From Acidobacteriota bacterium (lineage in GTDB: Bacteria; Acidobacteriota; UBA6911; JACQSX01): a stretch of 13,312 nt of DNA. The stretch's first letter is position 1; each line of letters opens with the position of its first letter. Below are positions 6,741 through 13,312 of the stretch, in pieces. The DNA lies in the NCBI GenBank assembly GCA_016199665.1, contig JACQGG010000221.1, positions 1 to 13,312 on the forward strand, given 5' to 3'. A program made the translations under genes and the position numbers. The notes beneath the pieces were generated by a model, which did no database searches, had not been told where the DNA came from, and worked only from the letters and a program-made list of their open reading frames with translations.

Positions 6741-9700
6741 ATGGGAATGAGACCCTTTGTGAGAAGCGCGATGGTGGCTCTGTTAATGCTGTTAGCACCG
6801 GTGAAGGGTTATGGTCAGGTGACCACCGCGTCAGTTTTGGGGATGGCAAAAGATGAACAGGGAGCGGTTATACCGGGTGTGACCATCACGGCAGTTCACA
6901 CCGAGACGGCTGCGGAGAGAAGCACAGTCACCGATGACCAAGGCCGGTATCGCCTGAGCGGCCTCTCCCTGGGCAACTACGCGGTCCGAGCTGAACTTGA
7001 GGGTTTTAAGAAGGAGATTCGAACCGGGATCCTGCTTACGCTGGGCCGGGAAGCCGTTGTGGACTTCACCTTGTCGGTGGGCGAGATTACCGAGCAGGTG
7101 GTGGTGAGCGGCGAAGCTCCGATCGTGGATACAACCAGTTCGGGTTTAGGCGGGCTGGTCAACGAGGCCAGGATTAAAGAACTCCCCTTGAACGGACGCA
7201 GTTTCCAGCAATTGGCGCTCCTTGAGCCTGGCGTCGTGATGGCGACCAAGTCGACCGGGAGTCTGCTCAATCAGGGTAAAGGCACGCGGCTTTCCGCCAG
7301 CGGTGCAAAGCCTTATTTCAACGTATTTTTGTTGGACAGCGTGGAACTGAACGATCCGGCCGACAGCAGCGGCGCCAGCGCGGCGGGTCAGATGCTGGGT
7401 GTGGAAGGGATTCGGGAATTTCGAGTTATGACCAGTAATTTCACCGCCGAATACGGAAGAGGCGCGGGAGCGGTGGTGAGTGCCGTGACCAAGTCGGGCA
7501 CCAACACGTTTCATGGGAGTGTTTATGAGTTTCACCGCAACAGCGCGCTGGATGCGAGGAACTTTTTCGATGTTCTAAAGCCGGCCTTCCGGCGTCACCA
7601 GTTTGGTGCGGAAGTGGACGGTCCCATCCGCAGGGATTCCACGTTTTTCATGGCCAACTATGAAGCGTTGCGGGAAGCGCTCGGACGGACTTTGATCAAT
7701 TTCGTCCCGGATGATGACGCCCGTCGGGGGATACTGCCGGGTCGGGCGCCCTTTCAGGTCAATTCAGCGGTGGCGCCATACCTGGCATTGTATCCTCGGC
7801 CCAACGGGCAGCTCCTGGGCAACGGAGTCGGGATCTTTACCTATGGCGCTACCGATACCACCACGCAGCATTTTTTCATGGGCAAGGTCGATCAACGCTT
7901 GTCAAACGCCGATTCTTTGTCCGTGCGCTACCGCTTCGACCGGGCGCAGGTCGAGAGCGTCAAAGATGTGATTTTTGATAATCTTGCCAACTCCAAGTCG
8001 CATAATGCCCTGGTGGAAGAGAAGCGGATTTTCACCCCAAATCTCCTCAATACCGTCCGCTTTGGTTACAATCGCCCGCTCGTCCGGGAAGATGGAAAAC
8101 CGCGTCTGGCCCTGGATGCCTCCCTGGCGCCGATTCCGGGCTCGGGAATGTTCTGGAGCAGCATCGATGTAACCAGTCTTTCTTCCACCGGCCAGCGTGA
8201 ACGGCAGCAGCTCTTTGACTCTACTTATCAGATATCGGATGACGCAATCTACACTCGAGGCGCGCACAGCGTGAAGTGGGGCGGTTTGGCTCGATTGGTG
8301 GATTATGCGCGCGACACCCGTATCCGAGTGGGAGGGCGCTGGTCGTTCACCTCGCTTTTTGACTTCCTGAACAACCGTCCCAACCTTCTCGATACGCTGC
8401 GCCCTCCCATCGACACGGTGAGAAACGTGCGGCAGGATTTGTTCGGTTTCTACGTCCAGGATGACATCCGCGCTCGGGGGGGGGTGACTCTAAATCTGGG
8501 GCTGCGCTACGAGTTCATAACCGTCCCTTACGAGAAGAATGGCAAGATGAACAATTTGCGTGACTTGTTTGACACACAGGTTACGCCCGGCAAGCCGCTC
8601 TTCAAGAATCCTTCGCTTCGAACTTTCGCCCCCCGGGTCGGGTTTGCCTGGGACGTTTTGGGGGACGGAAAGACGGCTTTGCGAGGCGGGTTTGGAATGT
8701 TTCACAATCAACTCACGACCCGAACTTGGGATATAGTTTTTTCCAATGCCCTGGGTTACCGGACTCAAATCCGGCTGAACAATCCTCCCTTCCCGGTCAC
8801 CTCCGTATCCCAACTGCAGCAGGGGGCGACCGGCGCGATTACGGTTGACGCCTTTCAGTATGACGGGGTGAGAACACCCTACATGATGCAGTGGAACTTG
8901 ACGGTGGAAAAAGAGCTCTTTCTTAAAACGGTCGTGAGCGTGGGATACGTCGGTTCCCGTGGGGTCAACCTGCCGTTGAAGAGCGGCCTGAACATTCCCA
9001 TTCCGCAGATTCAGGCGGATGGGAGAAAGTTTTATGCGGCGGGTCTGCCGCGGCGAAATCCTGCATTTGGTGTCGTGACCGTCTCAGGCACAGGCTCAAA
9101 TTCTTTCTACCATTCGATGCGGTTGTCGGTCAACCGGAGGCTGGCCGAAGGTTTTCAATTTCAAGCCAGCTACACCTTTTCAAAGGCGCTGGATGAGTTT
9201 AAGGACACCCGGGAGCAGGGCTTCACCGGAAGTCCAACCCGGCCGCAGGATCCTTACAACCGGAAGGCGGATTACGGCTTGTCGGAAATTGACGTCACCC
9301 ATAACTTCGTGACCAACTGGTCATACGAATTGCCGGTGGGGAACGGGGCAACCGGGCTCGCTGCTTACCTGACGAAAGCTTGGAGGATCAACGGCATCCT
9401 GACCTTTGCGGATGGCGCCCCCTTTTCGGTACGAGTGCCGTTTGACCGGGCGCGAAGTCTGGAGTTTGACGGCCTCCGGCCTAATCTTCGCACCGGCGCC
9501 AGCAATAATCCTATTCTCGGAAGGCCGCATCAATACTTTGACCTTACGGCATTCGAGTTGCAGCCGGTGGGATATTACGGCAATCTGGGTCGCAATACAT
9601 TGAGGGGGCCGGGCCTTGCCAATGTGGATTTTTTGATTAACAAGGACTTTGACCTCGGAGAACGGGTCAGAATTCAGTTTCGTACCGAATTCTTCAATCT

Positions 9701-9854
9701 GCTCAATCGAGCTAATTTTGATGGCCCGGGGGATAGCACCAACCCCGTGGGGATATTCGACAGTGCGGGGCAGTCGGTGCTCACCACGGCGCGATTATCT
9801 CAGACCACCACAACGGCAAGGCAGATACAATTTGGACTGAAGGTAGTGTTTTGA
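6741..9854 (+). CDS. TonB-dependent receptor, Oar-like, 1037 residues
   Basis: An outer-membrane receptor of the Oar/OmpA-like TonB-dependent type, which would import or sense large molecules with energy from the TonB-ExbBD complex. From ATG 6741 it has a signal peptide (about 1-25, ending near VKGYG), a carboxypeptidase-regulatory-like domain (about 27-115, with GAVIPGVTITAV and DDQGRYRLSGLSLGNYAV), a plug domain (about 120-260, with IKELPLNGRSFQQLALLEPGV) and a long beta-barrel ending in LKVVF, whose terminal Phe is typical of outer-membrane barrels. I see no clear TonB box. The open frame extends upstream through another good start at 6621. A G9 tract at 8476-8484 falls in codons 579-582. 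It is the first of a plus-strand group with exported amidohydrolase-like and cohesin-like genes. The ligand is unknown. Peptide, glycan or a plant-derived compound are all possible. Confidence 0.92.
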   Translation: MGMRPFVRSAMVALLMLLAPVKGYGQVTTASVLGMAKDEQGAVIPGVTITAVHTETAAERSTVTDDQGRYRLSGLSLGNYAVRAELEGFKKEIRTGILLTLGREAVVDFTLSVGEITEQVVVSGEAPIVDTTSSGLGGLVNEARIKELPLNGRSFQQLALLEPGVVMATKSTGSLLNQGKGTRLSASGAKPYFNVFLLDSVELNDPADSSGASAAGQMLGVEGIREFRVMTSNFTAEYGRGAGAVVSAVTKSGTNTFHGSVYEFHRNSALDARNFFDVLKPAFRRHQFGAEVDGPIRRDSTFFMANYEALREALGRTLINFVPDDDARRGILPGRAPFQVNSAVAPYLALYPRPNGQLLGNGVGIFTYGATDTTTQHFFMGKVDQRLSNADSLSVRYRFDRAQVESVKDVIFDNLANSKSHNALVEEKRIFTPNLLNTVRFGYNRPLVREDGKPRLALDASLAPIPGSGMFWSSIDVTSLSSTGQRERQQLFDSTYQISDDAIYTRGAHSVKWGGLARLVDYARDTRIRVGGRWSFTSLFDFLNNRPNLLDTLRPPIDTVRNVRQDLFGFYVQDDIRARGGVTLNLGLRYEFITVPYEKNGKMNNLRDLFDTQVTPGKPLFKNPSLRTFAPRVGFAWDVLGDGKTALRGGFGMFHNQLTTRTWDIVFSNALGYRTQIRLNNPPFPVTSVSQLQQGATGAITVDAFQYDGVRTPYMMQWNLTVEKELFLKTVVSVGYVGSRGVNLPLKSGLNIPIPQIQADGRKFYAAGLPRRNPAFGVVTVSGTGSNSFYHSMRLSVNRRLAEGFQFQASYTFSKALDEFKDTREQGFTGSPTRPQDPYNRKADYGLSEIDVTHNFVTNWSYELPVGNGATGLAAYLTKAWRINGILTFADGAPFSVRVPFDRARSLEFDGLRPNLRTGASNNPILGRPHQYFDLTAFELQPVGYYGNLGRNTLRGPGLANVDFLINKDFDLGERVRIQFRTEFFNLLNRANFDGPGDSTNPVGIFDSAGQSVLTTARLSQTTTTARQIQFGLKVVF

Positions 9855-9893
9855 ATGTTTTGTGTTTTGGTTGTTGGTCATGCAGGTCGAGTC

Positions 9894-9930
9894 GGACGAG
9901 AACAATAAGGACGAGAACAATAAGGAGGGG
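9894..9930 (+). repeat. 15-bp tandem duplication running into the ribosome binding site
   Basis: GGACGAGAACAATAA occurs twice without a break (9894-9908 and 9909-9923), followed at once by GGAGGGG (9924-9930). With the preceding AA this makes a strong AAGGAGG site 5 bases before the ATG at 9934. The first unit junction also gives a weaker AAGGA. The duplication lies in the short gap after the receptor stop and could alter translation of the next gene by spacing or structure. Confidence 0.65.
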
Positions 9931-9933
9931 TGT

Positions 9934-11766
9934 ATGAAGCGATTCAGCTTTCTCTTGGGCGCGGTGGTTTGCTTTCTCTCGGGCTTTGCCTCAGTGAGGG
10001 CGCAGGATTTGCCTCCTGAGGTCACAAGATATGCGGATTTGATTTTTCACAACGGCAAGGTGCTCACGGTTGATGAGAAGTTTACCGTGGCTCAGGCGGT
10101 GGCGGTTCGGGACAGCAAGATAATGGCGGTGGGAAACAACGACCGCATCATCCGAATGGCGGGTCCAAGTACCAAGAAGGTAGACCTTGGCGGCAAGACG
10201 CTGATTCCCGGGCTGGTGGAGATTCACACCGGCTTTTTCCTCACTGCCGGGCCGGGAAGTCCCCGCGGGTTTGATGGCATCACCGTAGACTTTACGACCA
10301 TGCAGGGGGGGCTTGACGGCATCAAGAAAGTGGCCGACTCCAAGAAGCCCGGCGAGTGGGTGCATATCTACTGCCCCAACAACAGCAATATCGCCCAGTT
10401 GACCATCGAGATGATGGATAAGATCGTTCCCAATAATCCCCTTCTGATCAGCCCGCACAGCTCCAACAAGGCGATCATCAATACCCAGACGCTCAAGCTG
10501 CTTCCACCCTTCATCAGCAGCGTGCCTGGATATATGACCGACAAGGACGGTAAGTTCACCGGGTGGCTGATAGGATTTGCCAGCGGAATTCTGCGCTATG
10601 AGATAGTTCCCTGGCCTGACCTGGATGAGCTGGCGCCCAAGCAGGAGCAGTTGCTGCGCTATGCGGCCAGTTGGGGACTGACCACTATGGGCGGACGATT
10701 CAACGGGATATCGCTCTCCTTGATTCGGAAGTTGATCGACCGAGGCCAGCTTCCCATCCGGGTGCGGGCGGTCCTGGAGCTGCAGATGAATCCCATGGCC
10801 AAGGCGCAGTTGATGCGGACGGGGAACCTGACCGGTCTGGGCAATGAGTGGTTCCGGATCACCGGCGGGACGGTGGTTCCTCCCGACAGCAATGAAAAAT
10901 ATGGGTCGGCCTATACGCTGAAGCCCAAGCTGGGTCACGTCCCGCGCGATACGTACGGAGAGTATGGAATGTTCGCATGGTCGGAGATCACCGGCTCTTA
11001 CGACCCTGCAGAATGGAAGAACCGGGAAGAGTGGTGGAAGAAGAACAGCGACTACAACACGATTATTGAAGCGGGTCGCATGGGCTGGAACATTACCGAG
11101 ATTCACTCCAAGGGCGACGGGTCATTTCAGGAGCTGTTGAATGCTTACGCGGCCATTGACAAGGAAAATCCGGTGAAAGGCCGGCGTTTTGGCGCCGTTC
11201 ATAATTTGATGCGGGCGCAGGACCAGATTGAGCTGGCGGCGAAGTGGGATCTGCAGCTTTCCGTGGGAATGGACATGCTCTTTCTCACATCCAACTCGCC
11301 TGAGACTTTGAAAGTCCAGTATGGACCCGACGCCGTGCACCGGATGCTGCCCGTCAAGAGCTTTATTGACGCGGGCCTCAAGCCTTCTCTGGAACACCCT
11401 TACGGAGCCGACCGCCATCCCAACGCCTACATGACGATGGTGGAGAAACTGGTGACCCGCGAAAACGAGCAGACGGGCCAGGTCTGGGGTCCGGATGAAA
11501 GGATCAAGCGGGACCAGGCGCTGCGGATGGCTACGATCTGGCCGGCTCGCTATCACAACAGCGAGCACGAGATCGGGTCCATTGAAGTCGGCAAGCTGGC
11601 GGACCTGGTGATTCTCGGGGGCGATTTTATGGGTGTGCCGGACCGGCAGATCCACAGCCTTCCTGTTCTGGTGACGCTGGTAGGAGGCAAGGCGACCTAC
11701 GATCGGGACGGCCTGATAGGGCAGAAGATAGTGCCTGTGGGAGTAACGGCGCCGGCAATGGAGTAG
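9934..11766 (+). CDS. Exported YtcJ-like amidohydrolase, degenerate metal site (copy 1)
   Basis: A 610-residue protein with a signal peptide (about 1-23, ending VRAQ), so it is exported to the periplasm or envelope. The rest follows the amidohydrolase_3 (YtcJ) layout: a beta-sandwich strand (ADLIFHNGKVLTVDEKF, 34-50), PGLVEIHTG (92-100), WNITEIHSKGDGS (H391), GAVHNL (H423), KPSLEHP (483-489) and the C-terminal GSIEVGKLADLVIL (548-561). Compared with the family, HxH is HTG (Gly100), the KxxxDG Lys position looks like R308, and the GSD Asp looks like E487. H391 and H423 remain. So it may use fewer or other metals, or be a binding protein. Start chosen from AAGGAGG and the signal peptide; a GTG-start extension to 9862 is unlikely. 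It lies 79 bp after the receptor. A G7 tract is at 10305-10311. Substrate unknown. Confidence 0.87.
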   Translation: MKRFSFLLGAVVCFLSGFASVRAQDLPPEVTRYADLIFHNGKVLTVDEKFTVAQAVAVRDSKIMAVGNNDRIIRMAGPSTKKVDLGGKTLIPGLVEIHTGFFLTAGPGSPRGFDGITVDFTTMQGGLDGIKKVADSKKPGEWVHIYCPNNSNIAQLTIEMMDKIVPNNPLLISPHSSNKAIINTQTLKLLPPFISSVPGYMTDKDGKFTGWLIGFASGILRYEIVPWPDLDELAPKQEQLLRYAASWGLTTMGGRFNGISLSLIRKLIDRGQLPIRVRAVLELQMNPMAKAQLMRTGNLTGLGNEWFRITGGTVVPPDSNEKYGSAYTLKPKLGHVPRDTYGEYGMFAWSEITGSYDPAEWKNREEWWKKNSDYNTIIEAGRMGWNITEIHSKGDGSFQELLNAYAAIDKENPVKGRRFGAVHNLMRAQDQIELAAKWDLQLSVGMDMLFLTSNSPETLKVQYGPDAVHRMLPVKSFIDAGLKPSLEHPYGADRHPNAYMTMVEKLVTRENEQTGQVWGPDERIKRDQALRMATIWPARYHNSEHEIGSIEVGKLADLVILGGDFMGVPDRQIHSLPVLVTLVGGKATYDRDGLIGQKIVPVGVTAPAME

Positions 11767-12066
11767 AACTGACTTTTGTTCGCCTCAGTTGTCCGGTAGA
11801 ATAGCGAGCTTGGCCGTGGGTTGGGGGGTCGCGACGTGGCCCCGTCCACGGCCGGGTCGTTTAAAGACGGGCGAAGGACTTCTCCCCGATGATTGTGCTC
11901 CGGGTGGGGAGACTGGGAGCGGCGCAGGAATCAGCGTTTCGGAAACCAGGGATCGATTCTGGGAAAACCGTTTAGACCGAAAAAAGCGAGGAAAACTCCC
12001 TAAACGGGCGGTCTTCACCTTGCGCCAATCATAATGATGAAAGTGATGAAAGAGAAGGGTTGTGGA
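11767..12066. other. 300-bp gap with hairpins before the cohesin-like gene
   Basis: No convincing gene: an 81-codon frame here lacks a ribosome binding site, signal sequence or recognisable domain. The gap holds a small hairpin with CGTGG (11835-11839) and CCACG (11846-11850), and a stronger 8-bp inverted repeat at 11968-12007. I see no clear promoter boxes. It may be a structured leader for the cohesin-like gene or a partial transcription stop. No known riboswitch class is recognised. Confidence 0.5.
11968..12007 (+). promoter_or_regulatory. Hairpin with 8-bp perfect stem upstream of the cohesin-like gene
   Basis: CCGTTTAG (11968-11975) and CTAAACGG (12000-12007) are exactly complementary around a 24-base loop, which itself can form a small GAG/CTC stem (11988-11990 with 11996-11998). 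An alternative pairing, AGACCG (11974-11979) with CGGTCT (12009-12014), competes with it. Mutually exclusive stems 60 bases before a start codon are what a leader switch would show, but no T run follows, so it is not a simple terminator. Confidence 0.4.
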
Positions 12067-12639
12067 ATGCCATTTTCTGAGAGAATCATTGTTGCTCTTG
12101 CGGCTATCCTGCTTCTGCCAGGATCTGTTTCTCTGTTGGCGGCCCCTCCCCAGCAGGCAGGGGCCGCGACGAGTGTCAATGTTGGCTATGGAATATCCGA
12201 ACCGGGCCGCCGGGTCGATGTTCCGATTGTTCTGGAGGTCGGTGGAACAGCGCAGGTCGGCACGACGATCAATGAGATCACCTTTCCAAACAAAGTGCTT
12301 TCATTCGTCGAGGCCAACACGGCGCCGGTGTCAGAATCGGTCAATGCGGCCATATCCACAGCCGTGACGGCCGACGCTGCGGATCCGGCGAAATCAATAT
12401 TGAAGGTGACCATCGCCAGCAAGGATAAGAAGCCGATCCCGAGTGGAGTTCTGGCAAGCCTCGTTTTCGAGATCGCCAAGGACGCCGCAGAGGCGACTCT
12501 CACGCTGAAAAACACGCCGCAAGGTCTTACCGCAGGTGAACCGGCTCGGCCGATTCAGCCGATTGCAGGCAGAGACGGAGAGATCAAGATTTCACCGGTT
12601 CCACCTGTCACCTTCGCCTGCTTCTTCTACATGCACTAA
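12067..12639 (+). CDS. Small exported cohesin-like protein
   Basis: A 190-residue exported protein. From ATG 12067 it starts with a signal peptide (about 1-26, hydrophobic IIVALAAILLLPGSVSLLAA). The rest resembles a single cohesin/CBM-like beta-sandwich: GRRVDVPIVLEV (48-58), INEITFPNKVLSFVEA (68-83), ILKVTIAS (111-118), SGVLASLVFEIAKDA (126-140) and GEIKIS (171-176). Cohesins bind dockerins in cellulosomes, but single-domain cohesin-like proteins occur widely in bacteria without them. The C-terminus is unusual: after a short PVPPV linker it ends FACFFYMH, with the only Cys near the end. AAGGG 7 bases upstream favours 12067; ATGs at 12034, 12037 and 12046 lack such a site. It sits between two related exported amidohydrolase-like genes, suggesting an envelope partner. 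Fold assignment is moderate and the role is unknown. Confidence 0.72.
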   Translation: MPFSERIIVALAAILLLPGSVSLLAAPPQQAGAATSVNVGYGISEPGRRVDVPIVLEVGGTAQVGTTINEITFPNKVLSFVEANTAPVSESVNAAISTAVTADAADPAKSILKVTIASKDKKPIPSGVLASLVFEIAKDAAEATLTLKNTPQGLTAGEPARPIQPIAGRDGEIKISPVPPVTFACFFYMH

Positions 12640-12694
12640 ATGGAGAAAAAGATCAGACAAAACCCAACTATCATTTTAGAGGAGGAGATTCCAC
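12640..12694. other. Short spacer with strong ribosome binding site
   Basis: This 55-bp spacer carries AGAGGAGGAG (12679-12688), 6 bases before the ATG of the next gene. No promoter or terminator is evident, so cotranscription with the cohesin-like gene is likely. Confidence 0.5.
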
Positions 12695-13312
12695 ATGAAA
12701 GGACGTAAGGGTATTCTTTGGGCAGGCGCCGGGGTCTGCTTTCTTTTGGGCTTGTCCGTTGCGAGGGCGCAGCAGGGTTTACCCCCTGAGGTCCTTCAAT
12801 ATGCGGATACGGTCTTCTACAACGGCAAGGTGGTTACCGTAGACGATAAGTTCAGCATGGCCCAGGCGGTGGCGGTTCGTGGCGACAAGATTATGGCGGT
12901 GGGGAATGATGACCGCATCGGCAAGATGGCGGGCCCGAACACAAAGAAAGTGGACCTGGGTGGAAAAACGCTGATTCCCGGGCTGGTGGAGATTCACACC
13001 GGGTTTTTTCTTACTGCGGGCCCGGGGAGCCCACAGGGGTTTAATGGCATTACCGTGGACTTCACCACGATGCAGGGGGGGCTTGACGGCATCAAGAAGG
13101 TCGCCGACTCCAAAAAGCCCGGCGAGTGGGTGCATATCTACTGCCCCAACAACAGCAATATTGCCCAGTTGACCCTTGAGACGCTGGATAAGATCGTTCC
13201 CAACAATCCGCTGCTGATCAGCCCGCACAGCTCCAACAAGGCGATCATCAATACCCAGACGCTCAAGCTGCTTCCACCCCATATCACCGGCGTGCCCGGA
13301 TATATGACCGAC
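12695..13312 (+). CDS. Exported YtcJ-like amidohydrolase, copy 2 (cut by window edge)
   Basis: The first 206 codons of a second amidohydrolase-like gene run open to the end of the window. It has a signal peptide (about 1-26, ending VARAQ) and then follows copy 1 closely, without a gap after the signal peptide. PGLVEIHTG is identical, so the second His of HxH is again replaced by Gly. The last 222 bases match copy 1 (10321-10542) at 205 positions, about 92 percent, including many silent sites, whereas the 5' end is clearly less alike. The same G7 tract occurs at 13075-13081. The copies lie 2.76 kb apart with the cohesin-like gene between them. It is a tandem duplicate kept as an intact frame as far as seen. 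The metal-site residues of the C-terminal half lie outside the window. Confidence 0.88.
   Translation, partial: MKGRKGILWAGAGVCFLLGLSVARAQQGLPPEVLQYADTVFYNGKVVTVDDKFSMAQAVAVRGDKIMAVGNDDRIGKMAGPNTKKVDLGGKTLIPGLVEIHTGFFLTAGPGSPQGFNGITVDFTTMQGGLDGIKKVADSKKPGEWVHIYCPNNSNIAQLTLETLDKIVPNNPLLISPHSSNKAIINTQTLKLLPPHITGVPGYMTD

Noticed and set aside
9862..9933. Longer N-terminus for amidohydrolase copy 1
   Set aside because: It would start at GTG without a ribosome binding site and place 24 charged residues, including the tandem repeat, before a clear signal peptide.
9991..11106. Long minus-strand open frame (371 codons) opposite amidohydrolase copy 1, with a matching one at 12779-13282 opposite copy 2
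   Set aside because: The similarity between them is explained by the conserved sense genes. They have no recognisable domain, and the sense strand has signal peptide, ribosome binding site and family motifs.
11789..12034. 81-codon plus-strand frame before the cohesin-like gene
   Set aside because: No good ribosome binding site, no domain or signal sequence, low-complexity composition and overlap with the hairpin region.

Overview
The window is GC-rich bacterial DNA with no phage, plasmid, tRNA or rRNA signal. A very large Oar-like outer-membrane receptor (carboxypeptidase-regulatory domain, plug, barrel), exported amidohydrolase-like proteins, a small cohesin-like exported protein and abundant dispersed hairpin repeats all suggest a Gram-negative heterotroph. 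Acidobacteriota is my best guess. This is inferred from gene style, not from a marker gene.

Left half, minus strand (378-6243): four genes in one direction, read from right to left. They are a UbiD-family prenyl-FMN decarboxylase, an SLC13/DASS-type anion permease, a phenylacetate-CoA-ligase-like adenylating enzyme and an ACMSD-type amidohydrolase/decarboxylase. Together they look like a small uptake, CoA-activation and decarboxylation set for an aromatic or other unsaturated carboxylic acid. The substrate cannot be read from the sequence. Repeats sit in the gaps: a 97-bp element with perfect 17-bp terminal inverted repeats (4516-4612), and two copies of a CGCAGAG-rich hairpin repeat on either side of the last gene.

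Centre (6244-6740): a divergent intergenic region. It holds a TTGACA/GATAAT-like promoter reading right, a weak promoter-like pair reading left, and short direct repeats that could be an operator.

Right half, plus strand (6741-13312): a TonB-dependent receptor with a G9 tract, an exported YtcJ-like amidohydrolase, a small exported cohesin-like protein with an odd aromatic C-terminus, and the first 206 codons of a second, closely related exported amidohydrolase cut by the window edge. Both amidohydrolase copies lack the second His of the N-terminal HxH metal motif, which has become HTG. The complete copy also appears altered at the Lys and Asp metal positions. They may have changed or lost the usual metal chemistry. 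The receptor, the paired amidohydrolase-like proteins and the cohesin-like protein form the most unusual assembly here. I infer an envelope uptake or processing system of unknown substrate, possibly feeding the divergent aromatic-acid-type cluster.
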